Source of the DNA: Prorocentrum cordatum
Lineage: Eukaryota; Sar; Dinophyceae; Prorocentrales; Prorocentraceae
Reading direction: 5' to 3'
NCBI GenBank assembly: GCA_963575745.1
Contig: CAUYUJ010019938.1
Coordinates: 47,501 to 111,500, forward strand
Length of the DNA stretch: 64,000 nt
Part shown: in pieces, positions 34,820 to 44,456 of the stretch
Layout of the letters: every line of letters starts with the position of its first letter
Numbering within the stretch: the stretch's first letter is position 1
Position numbers and translations under genes: made by a program
The notes under the pieces: generated by a model
Seen by the model: the letters and a program-made list of their open reading frames with translations, nothing else
What the model was told of the DNA's origin: nothing
Database searches by the model: none

Positions 34820-36660
34820 CCTCTCTCTCTCTCTACCTCCCCCCTTACCCATTTCTCCTTCCCCTCATCCGCCTCCTCCGCCTCCTCCTCTTCCTCCTCC
34901 TCATCCTCCTCATCCTCCACCTCCTCTTCCTCCACGCCTTCCGCTCCTCCCCCACTTGCACCCAACACTCTGCTCCTCCGAAGTGGAGGAAGAACAGGCG
35001 GAGGAAGAGACAGGATGAGAAGGAATGCGGAGGCACACGAGGGGACAGAAGAGAAGGCGAAGAAGGAGGAACCAGACAGACACAGAGGGGGAGAGAGAGA
35101 AGGTGAGAGAACGAGCGGGAGAAAGAGCAAGAGTGAACCAGAGAGAGAGAGAGAGACAAAAGCGGAGGCAGAAAACCGAGCAGCAGCAGCAGCAGCGGCA
35201 GCCGCAGCAGCAGAACCAGTGCCAGCAGCGAGCACCAGCAGCAGAGGCCCACCGCGGGCTCGAGCACGAGGCACGGGGCCGAGGGGAAGGGAGGCCGTGA
35301 GCCACGATGGGCTGGCGGGAGGTCGTGAGCGTGCGGGCCCTCCGAAAGCCACGCGGGCCTGGCAGAGGGCATGCCGCTGGCCACGACGCCGCGTGCAGCC
35401 TTCCGCTCTCGCGCTCCCCGCGCGAAGCCGGGAGAACCGCCAGAGCTCGAGCACCGCGCGAGGCAGCGGGACGTCGCACCGCTCGGCCAGTCGGCCCCGG
35501 GCGCGGTCGAAACCAGCGACGGGGACGGAGTGCCAGGGTGGAAGACCCTTGGAACGGCACGGAAGCAGGATGCACTCGCCCACACGTGCTACAGATGGCC
35601 AGAGCCAGCAAAAAGGTGGGGTGCCCTTGCGACCAGGGCCCGTCCCCAACGCCGGTGTTGACGGCATCGGCCGCGGTCCATCGCCCCACACGGCAGGAGG
35701 CGGGGCGCGGCTCCACGCCGCGGGGGGCGTGCCTGGCAGGAACGGACGCGAGGGCGCGCCAGGGGGCGAGGACACGGAGGAGGCGGAAGCTACGGCCATG
35801 AGGCGTGCGTGATGGCCTCCGCCGCGAGGGCCGTCAAGGACGAGTTCTGAAGGCACCACTGGGGATGCGGCTCTGCAGGCAGGGCCCGGTTTTTCTCTGT
35901 CGGGGCCCGTGCCCGCAAGCACTCGTGGTCAGCGGGCGCGGACGCGGGCCGAGTCGTAGGAGCGGGGTGCGGGCGCCCGCGCGAGCCAAGGCCCGCGTGG
36001 GAGGCGAGGAGGCGAAGGGGCGAAAGGAGACAGCCGCAGAGGCGGGAGAGGATTGGCATGAAGGACGCGGATCCGGAGGAGAGCGGGTCCTGAAACCCTG
36101 GGGCCTTCCCCCCCGGAGCAGCCCTGCACCCTGAGTCGTGATTTGACCGTCCCGGGGCCCGCGAAGGGCCCAGGCCGCCCGAAAGCGGCGAGAAGCCTCA
36201 GAGCCCGCTTCCATCAGGGCCCACGCGCGCGGCCAGCGCGCTGCCCCCCCCCCGAAGCACGGCGAGGCGGGGGGCGACGCCGGTCCTGAGCCCCGCCCGC
36301 TCCGTGAGCCCCGCCTTCTCCGCCTGCGGCACCTCCCCGTGCAGAGCGGGCCGGCGCCGTCCCTCGGCTGACAGAAAAAAGCATCGGCATAAGCTCGAGC
36401 TTTCGGAGGTCCGCACGGATGCCGTGGATCGGCGCTGCACCCTCCTGGCGGCGCCTCTGGCGGCACTCCTGGCGCGTTCTCCGCGCGCCAGGGAGGGAGA
36501 GGCCCGGCGTCGATCCAGGACCTCCCCGCGCGGGCCTCCGACAGAGTATGATCATGCTGCTGCTTGTTCCGCAAGCTGTTGCACCGCCTGCACCCCGGCC
36601 CGCCCTCCGGCCGCCTGAGGCCCCGCTCGCCTGTGCTCTGTCTCCCCAAATTAGAGCTTT
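34820..36660. other. (CT)n, (CCT)n and GA-rich tracts, then GC-rich sequence with no recognised gene
   Basis: 34820-34990 is CT/CCT-rich and 35030-35170 is GAGA-rich with a CAG/CAGC run near 35180-35240. 35250-36660 has long overlapping frames on both strands with Arg/Gly/Pro/Ala bias. No motif, splice pattern or strand preference persuades me that any is real. Confidence 0.45.
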
Positions 36661-39030
36661 GCGTAGCCCGCCCAGCTTTTCACCAGGAGAGGCTCGCGCT
36701 CGACCCGCAGACCAAAAATTGTTTTCCGCGAGCTGTTCCTCCCTCTTTCTCCCTGCTCCTGCTCCGAGGGCGAGGCCGGTAGGGGACCCCTGGGGTGCGG
36801 CTCGCCCCGGCTGCGCTGGGTGGAGTCAGCCTTGTCCAGCTCCTCCTCGGTGGCGTGCCACCTTGCTCCCGTATATTTTACACATTCTGAATACTGCTCT
36901 CCTCTCACCAGTCCAAAAGATTTTTGGCCCTCTCTGCGTGCTGTCTCCCTTGCACACAAGATTTCAAACCGTGCTCTCCTTCAAGTTGTTTGCAATCCGA
37001 CTGTTTTCGGAGTTTCACAATGGTAATCCCGCTGCAATGTGTGGGCCTCATTTTCGGATTGGCGCTCTTCTCTCGTCGGTTGGAATGGCGCTCTAGCCCG
37101 AGAGCGGGCCACTTTTCTGGATCGGAATCCTTTTCTATCCTTGTCGCCCCCCTCATTTCCCCTCCTCCGCCTTCCCCTGGTCCACCTGCTCCTCCCGCTT
37201 CTTCCGCTCCAGCTCCTGCTGCTGCCGTTCGCGTCCTCCAACTTCCTCACGCTGCTCCTTCTCCTCCTGCTCATCCTCCTGCGCATCTGCCACGTCCTCC
37301 TCATCCTCCTCTTCCTCCGCCTCCTCCTCCTCCTCCTTCTCCTCCTCCTCCTCCTCCAAGGTACGTAGGTCCCTCTTTTTCAGATTGTGCATAACAAGAT
37401 GAGGTCCTCGTTGGAATTCCAAGTCCGCTACGACATGCGTCGACTGATGCTTTTTTTATAAAAAAAAAAAAAACACACAAACAAACAAACAAAAACGCAG
37501 TGGGAAGTGATGCGTGGGAGGGGTAGGATGTCCGATATGGCGCGAGCGCACCTAGCTTGGCCTGCCCCGTTTGTGCCGCCCCAAACAAAATCAGGCTTGG
37601 CAAGCGGGACCACGCAGCCGGTCAAGACAAGCCAGTGAGACTGGCCGAGCAAGGTGGCCCACGAACCAGGTGGGGGGCACAGGCCAGGGGAAACTACGAG
37701 GCTCCTCCTGCTGCTTCTCACTCCGAGGGGGCGTACTTGCCTATCCCTGCCCCCCCCACACACACACATCTATCTTCCCTCCTCATCACCATATTCATCC
37801 TGCTGCTCATCCATCTCCTCCTCTCTCCTGATCCTCCTCTCTCATCCTCAAACCTGCTCCTCCTCCACTAGAACCCTCCTCCTCCTCCTCCTCCTCCTCC
37901 TCCTCCTCCTTTTTCTTTTCATCCACCTCCTTCTCCTCCTTCTTTTCATCCACCCCCTCCTCCCCCTTCTCCTCCTTCTCCTCCTTCCACCTCCCTCCTT
38001 CACATCCAGCGCCAGCTCTGGCCAGCTCCGCAGGGAGTGCAGGAGCCTGCGCCAGGGCGCTGCCGCACCGCGGGGACCCCCTCTCCACAGCCTCGCCTCC
38101 TCCCTCGAGTGTCCCCCGGACTCTTCAGGTTGTCCCCCTCCTCCCCTCCGCCCGCAACCTGGGGTCGCGCGCAGCCAGCCGCGAGCCGGCTTTCCCATGC
38201 AGCGGCCCTACCAGACCGACTCGCACTCCCTCGTCGCCTGCGCCGCGCAGTGGGAGGCGGTCCGAGGCCCCGGCGCCAGCCGCAGACAGCCGCCGCTGGG
38301 GCGCAGACAGCACCGCAGGGCCGCTCGCTCGAGCGGTGCGGGCCCTGCTGCGGGCCTCTGACGCCGTGGCAGGTCGAGGCAACCACGACGCTCGACTCGG
38401 CAGCGCCCTCGGGGGGGGCTCAAGGGGGATCATGCACACGCTCGTCTGGCGCCTCGCGCCAGGTTCCGCCGCACCCCGGGCAGCCACCAAGGACCCCAGG
38501 GATGCCTTCTCTGGCGAGGCCCAGGCCAGCGGCCTGCGGGATCGAGCGTCTTACGCCCGCCTGTGCAAAACTTCAGCCTCCGCACGCCATCAGCTCGCGG
38601 CACACTCCAGTCAGAAATCCACTGCTCCTGGGCGGCGCGGTGCAGCGCTCAGAGCTTGCCCAGCGCGCCGCCCCACGTCTCTGCCCCGGCAGTGATGTCC
38701 TCGGGCGCAGGTGCAAAGACGCCGAGGCTACCGCCCAGGTACGACAGCGAGCAGCAAAACGCCCAGGCCAGCAATGGTCAAGAGCATGCGCAAGGCAACG
38801 AGACACACACGCCAGCGGCAACATGACTCTGAGCGTAAGATCAGTAGGGCAGACGTGCTGTCCTGTGCCATGCCGAGACGGCAGCACTGACACCATGACG
38901 TCAGAAAAGGCGATGCAACAGACGGAAATATGCAAACGCGTGCCCAACGGTAGCAAAGAACATGCGATGGATACTGGATGGCAGAGAGGGCCAGGCAGAC
39001 TATCGTCGACCAGGAGAGAGGGAGAGAGGA
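36661..39030. other. No gene recognised; (CTC)n tracts at 37150-37360 and 37780-37990
   Basis: Contains CTC/CCT-rich stretches, an A14 run with (AAAC)n at about 37456-37495, and GC-rich unique sequence at 38030-38850 whose frames on both strands lack motifs. Confidence 0.45.
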
Positions 39031-39049
39031 ACTATGATTGGCCTTCCTC

Positions 39050-39350
39050 TCCCCCCAACCTCATTCCCTATCTCCCTCTCTATCTCCCTTTCTTGACTCT
39101 CCCTCCCTCCCTCTCTCTCTCTCTCTCCCTCTTTGTTGTGTGTGTGTCTCTCTCTCTCTCTCTATATATATTTCTCTATCTCTCTCTCTATATATATATC
39201 CCTCTCTATACATCTCTCTCTCTCTCTCTCTCCCCCCCCGTTTCTCTATCATATATCATGTATGCATGTATCTGTACATATACATATATACATGTATCAG
39301 TATACACTCCTTCGTTTCTATAGTATGACTTCTCTCTCTCTCTCTCTGGG
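39050..39350. repeat. (CT)n/(TA)n compound microsatellite
   Basis: CT-dominated with TATATATA and ATACATATATACATG inserts. Frames are low complexity. A second (CT)n lies at 39901-39945. Confidence 0.9.
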
Positions 39351-39954
39351 CGAAGCGCGCGGGCTTGGAGCGCGCAGCTCATATTCACCAGAAATCGAGC
39401 AGATGCAACAATTGCACGGATGCAGGGGCTACTGCTCGATATTTCGCCCGATCATTCTGTCACAGCGGGGCCATCGCTGGGCACCTCCGTTGACTTTCTG
39501 ACCATACCTCATTTGCATTCCTCATACCTCGACGGATGGACGGCGGCACGCTTGCAAACGCGACTCTGGCATAAAAGGTAGAACCATGGGACGCTCGTCC
39601 TGCAAGGGTGCACAGCCCGTAGTGCAGCGGAATGCGTGCATGCACTTGCGAGAGGGGGAGCTTGAGAATGGAGAGAGCGCGCATCCTGGGCTCACTCTGG
39701 TCCAGCTGCTCCGCCCCACTCATCTTCCTCCTCCCCATCCCTCTCGAGGCCGGGGGATTGTGGAGCCCCTCGTCGTTTGCATATGGTTTTTACTGAGTGG
39801 AACGCTCCTTCACCATTAAACTTTGGTTGATTGTTTGTCATTTTTCTTTTCGTCGTGATTCCCTCATAGTGTTCTCCTATCGCAATATCTGCCTCTCGTA
39901 TTCTCTCTCTCTCTCTCTCCCTTTGTCTCTCTCTCTCTCTCTGTCTATCTCCTG

Positions 39955-41935
39955 TACCAGGCCATGCATCGCCAACCAGTGCCAATGCCAATGCAATGCC
40001 AATGGGGGAATCCTTTCGCTCGGTGGATTTCAATCAGAATCCTTTTTGGATGATGTCATTACGGATGTTTCTTCGGGGGAGAACAATAGGAATGCTTATG
40101 TGGACGGTTTCGATACGGATCCTCCTTTGGAGATTTTCGGTCGGAGTTCTTCTTATGGGAGATTCAATAGGAATCCGTCTTGTGGAAGGTTTCAGTAGGT
40201 GTCCGTCTGCGGAGGGAGCCATTTGGACTCGCCAGCGCAATGCCAACGCAGTGTCATCGCAATCCCGAACCAATGCCCCAAGCGATCCCAATCCAACGCC
40301 ATATGGGGGGTATTCTTCTAATATGTTCCAAAAGGAATCCAACCTGTGGAGGGTTTCGATTGGAATCCTTCTGTGTGGGGGTCCAATATGAATCCTTCGT
40401 GCGGGGGCTTTCATAGGGATCCCGTCTTGTGAAAGGTTTTAAGAGGAACCCTTCTGTGGGGTGGCATTAAAACTCGCCAGCGCAGTGCCAAAGCAGTGCA
40501 AACACAATGCCAAACCAATGCCACGGCGATACCAATGGAATGCCAATGTAGCGCCAATGGGGGGGGGTCGTCTGTGGTAGATTTCAATCGCAACCTTGCT
40601 AAGAACCCTTCTGTGGATGATGTCATCCACAGGGGAAACCTTCTAAGAACCCTTCTTCGGGGGGGGGTCAATTGGAAACCTTCAGTGGAGGGCTTCGAAT
40701 GGAACCCTTTATGCGGAGGAGTTCTATTTGGATCCTTCCTGTGGGGGGATTCGAAAGGCATCCTTCATGTGGGGGCGCTCAGTTAGAATCCTTATGTGCA
40801 ATGTTTAATCAAGACTCGCCAGCGCAATGCCAGTACAATGCCAACGCCGTGCCAACGCACTGCCATCGCAATGCCAACGCAACGCCCATGCGATACCAAA
40901 CCATTGCCAAACCAATGCCAATGCAATGCCGATGGCGGGATTCCTGTCTTCCAACAGGTGTCAATAGAGATCCTTATGGCACGATTTGGTTACGGATCCT
41001 TCTTCGGAGGATTTCGATCGGAATCCTCCTGTGGAGGGTTTCGATTGGAATCCTCCTGTGGAGGTTTCACCACGAATCCTTCGTGAGGGGGCGGTCAAGG
41101 GGATCGACCCCTTATTGTGGAAGGTGTTACTAGGAATCCTAGTGTGTGGGGGGGGCATGAGAACTCGCCAGCGCAATGCCAACACAATGTCAAACCAATG
41201 CCAAGGCGATCTCAATGTAATGTCACTTCGACGCCAATGGTGGAAGTCGTTTGTGGTCGGTCTCAGTTGGAATCCTTGAATGGAGGGTTTCGCATGGAAT
41301 CCTTCCGTGAGGAAATTCAATATGAATCCCGATTGTGGAATGATTCAATCGGAATCCCTTTACTGTTTGGTGGTTCAATCGGAATCCGTATGCGAAGGGG
41401 GGCATTGGAACTCGACAGCGCAATGCCAACGCAATGCCAAAGCAGTGCCAACGCAATGCCAAACCAATGCCAAGGCGATCTCAATGTAATGCCGATTCAA
41501 CGCCACTGGGGGAAATCGTTTGTGGTCGGTCTCATCTGGAATCCTTCAATGGAGGGCTTCGCATGGAATCCTTCCGTGAGGAAGTTCAATATGAAACCCT
41601 GTTGTGGAATGGTTCAATGGGAATCCCTGTACTGTGGGGGGTTCCATAGGAATCATTATGCGAAGGGAGGCATTGGCGACAGCGCAATGTCAACGCAATG
41701 CCAAAGCAGTGCCAACGCAATACCAAACCAACGCCAAGGCGATCCCAACCCAATGCCAAACCAGTGCCATTTGGTGACATCCTTTGTGTTACTCTCAATA
41801 GGAATCCTTATATACAGGACTTCGCATGGTATCCTTCCTTGGAGGGTGTCAATATGAACCCTTGTTGCGGAGGGTTTGAATAGGAGCCCTTCTTGTAGAG
41901 GGTTGCAATAGGAGTCCATATGTGGAGGGTTCTAA
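39955..41935. repeat. Higher-order minisatellite of GCCAATGCAATGCCAA and GGAATCCTTCNTGTGGAGGG units
   Basis: Two short units alternate. Blocks of CCAATGCAATGCC-type sequence recur near 39970, 40225, 40475, 40810, 41165, 41415 and 41690, separated by blocks of TTTCGATTGGAATCCTTCTG-type units. Each composite is 250-355 bases. 41165-41400 and 41415-41640 are near-identical neighbours. Frames are repeat-derived. Confidence 0.8.
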
Positions 41936-42041
41936 AGGACAGAGGCACAACAAACAAAACAAAAAAAAAAAAAACGGCATTGAATGTTTCGGTGGAGGAG
42001 GAGGAGGAGGAGGAGGAGGAGGAGGAGGAGGAGGGGGAGGG

Positions 42042-42074
<33 letters not shown>

Positions 42075-42990
42075 GGAGGAGGAGGGGAGGAGGAGGAGAA
42101 GGAGGAGGAGGAGGAGGGGGAAGAAGGAGGAGGAGGAGGAGGAGGAGGAGGAGGAGGGAGAAACATTTCCTCTGCCCCCCCCCCCCCAAAAAAAAAAAAA
42201 AACTGGGAGGGCCATTTTTTTGGGGGGGGCACACCAAATAACGAGACACTGCATTGCTATGGAGGACTTCGCAGGGAATCCTTTTTTGGAGGGTGTCAAT
42301 GCGAACCCTTTTTTTGCGGAGGGTTTCAATGGGAACCCTTCTTGTAGAGGGTTTCAATAGGAGTCATTATGTGGAGGGTTCTAAAGGAAAGAAGCACACC
42401 AAAAAAAGAAAAACGGCATTGATTCTTTTTGGAAGGAGGAGGAGGAGGAGGAGGAGGAGGAGGAGGAGGAGGAGGAGGAGGAGGAGGGAGAGGAATTTCC
42501 TCTGCCCACCCCAACAAAAAAGGGGGAGGGGCGGGGGCCCGCCCAGTTTTTTTTTGTTTTTTGCTTGGGGGGGGGGGGGTGCACACCAAAAAACGAAAAA
42601 CGGCATTGCTTCTTTTTAGGAGGAGGAGGAGGAGGAAAAGGAAAAGGAGGAGGAGGAGGAGGAGGAGGAAGAGGAGGAGAGAGAAAGGAGGAATTTCCTC
42701 TGCCCGCCCCAACAAAAAAGGGAAAGGGGCGGGGGCCCGCCCAGTCTTTTTTTGGGGGGGTGCACACCAAAAAACGAAAAACTGCATTGCTTCTTTTCAG
42801 GAGGAGGAGGGGGAGGAGGAGGAGGAGGCGGAGGAGGAGGAGGAGAAGGAGGAGGAGGGGGAGGAGGAGGAGAGGATGAGAGGACGAAGGAAGGGAGAAA
42901 AAAGGACGCCATAGAGCACACAGAGCATTGAAAGACAGTTGAAAAAAAAAGACGCCATAGAGCACACAGAGCATTGAAAAAAGGACGCCA
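41930..42990. repeat. Tandem units with expanded (GGA)n, A-runs and G-runs
   Basis: A unit containing GCACACCAAAAAACGAAAAA, CGGCATTGCTTCTTTT, a (GGA)n expansion and ATTTCCTCTGCCC recurs four times (near 41945, 42390, 42590 and 42770). It is followed by three GGACGCCATAGAGCACACAG units (42903-43005). Poly-Gly/Glu/Arg frames are artefacts. Confidence 0.8.
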
Positions 42991-43162
42991 TAGAGCCCAC
43001 GTTGACCTCATTGAATTCATGGAACTTGGGAGGGGGAGGGCGGGAGGGGTTGTTTTGGTGCCTTCTTTGCGTTCTGCTGCCCCTTCAGGCTCCCTCCAGG
43101 TAGTTTGTGACCACTCTGTAGGTCCTGGCGGGCGCAACCGATTCTCGGTCGGCCTACTTGCC

Positions 43163-43576
43163 ATGGCAGGCGGCGGGGAGCAGCAACGTTCTAGGGGAGG
43201 TCCTCGTGACGATGTTCGTTATGAGGGTCCACGGGAACGTCGTAGCAGAAGCCGTAGCCACCATAGGGCACGGACGCGGGACACGGGCACGAGCCACCAT
43301 AGGGCTCGGGACATGGAGCGGACCCCTGCCCATCATAGGGCCAGCGGCCGCTCCAGGAGCCACCATAGGGTTCCTGAAGGCCCGGTGTGTCCGCAATGCA
43401 GTATCCGTGGTCATCTTGCTCGTGATTGTCCGTCGGCGGCGAGTCCAGCAACCACACCAAAATCGTCCTCCGCAGCGCACTTGCCGCTCCTCCTCACGCC
43501 GAGGCAGCATCAGCGCCGTGATCTCCCGCAACCACCACCTCGCCCACACCCAGGCGTCACGCAGTTAAGATGCTGA
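43163..43576 (+). CDS. RS-rich CCHC zinc-knuckle protein
   Basis: The frame opens upstream at 42974, but 43163 is the ATG that starts non-repetitive sequence (MAGGGEQQRSRGGPRDD). It ends at TGA 43574-43576, giving about 137 residues. Residues 20-75 are Arg/Ser/His-rich with four SHHRA/SHHRV-like repeats, which follow from an 18-base DNA repeat (AGCCACCATAGGGCTCGG type). Then comes CPQCSIRGHLARDC, a perfect C-x2-C-x4-H-x4-C zinc knuckle of the kind that binds single-stranded RNA in splicing factors and retroelement Gag proteins. A Pro/Ser-rich tail follows. It could be a nuclear RNA-binding protein or a Gag fragment. The minus frame over the same bases (PYGG repeats) is less convincing. Confidence 0.5.
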   Translation: MAGGGEQQRSRGGPRDDVRYEGPRERRSRSRSHHRARTRDTGTSHHRARDMERTPAHHRASGRSRSHHRVPEGPVCPQCSIRGHLARDCPSAASPATTPKSSSAAHLPLLLTPRQHQRRDLPQPPPRPHPGVTQLRC

Positions 43577-44085
43577 AAAAAAAAGGCAACTTTGGGCTCG
43601 GGAGTGGCTCTGGTTTTTGGGCCGTTCCTTTTTGGGGGGCTTCGTCGGGATTGTGCACCCCACGGGAAGGGAGTGGGGGGGAACGGGAAACTTCATTGCC
43701 TTCAATTCAAATCCCCACGAACCTCGGGCAGTACGTGCGGCCCGGGGGGAGGCGGACCGCTCACCCATCCCACCACCATACGGGGGATGTGAAGACCCTG
43801 TGAGCGGGACGGGGTGGGCACAGGGGGGCCACCAAATGGCATCCCGCACCCAAGTCGTGGCCGTCACGGGCCTCTTCTTGGGATGAGGCACCAATCGGCC
43901 TCTCGGATGGGCACCATACGCCCGTCCACAACCAAAGGAAGCGCACCATTTGCCTTCCGCATTTCTTTGGCAACTGATTGCAACACTCATGGACCTTTTT
44001 CATTTGATACTTCAACCTCTCTCCAGTACGAAAGCCTCGCGCGCGCGCCTTCGACCCCGAGGGGCTCCACAATTCATAGTTCTCT
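43577..44085. other. No gene recognised
   Basis: Between the zinc-knuckle frame and a long (CCT)n tract. A minus frame at 43565-43990 lacks motifs. It contains an A9 run and G-rich stretches. Confidence 0.35.
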
Positions 44086-44089
44086 CCCT

Positions 44090-44272
44090 CTCCCCCCCCT
44101 CCTCCTCCCCCTCCTCTTCCGCCCCCTCCTCCTCCTCCTCTTCCTCCTCCTCCTCCTCCTCCTCCTCCTCCTCCTCCTCCTCCTCCTCCTCCTCCCCCAC
44201 CTCCTCCTCCCCCTCCTCCTCCCCCTCCTCCTCCTCCTCCTCCTCGTCCTCCTCCTCCTCTCGATCTGCTCC
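44090..44272. repeat. (CCT)n microsatellite
   Basis: Long imperfect CCT array. Poly-Glu, poly-Leu and poly-Ser frames are artefacts. Confidence 0.95.
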
Positions 44273-44456
44273 CTCCAAGGAGGCCCGCACTGAACACCCA
44301 TCGGGCTGCCAGCCTGGCCCGGCAGCCCTGGGAGTGACGACTATGGCTTCCACCACATTGCTTTTCCTGACATTGACAACCGCATGCCCTACCGCTGCAC
44401 AAGCCGACGGGCACGGCCGTCGGCAGCCCTCTGTGGGAGCAGGATCGCGCCAATAA

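Noticed and set aside
35015-35922. Long Ala/Arg-rich frames on both strands at 35-36 kb
   Set aside because: Both strands are equally open because of GC content. There is no motif, splice pattern or strand preference.
44090-44300. Poly-Glu and poly-Leu frames over (CCT)n
   Set aside because: Microsatellite translation. The same holds for the CCT tracts at 37.8, 45.5, 57.4, 60.5 and 63.5 kb.
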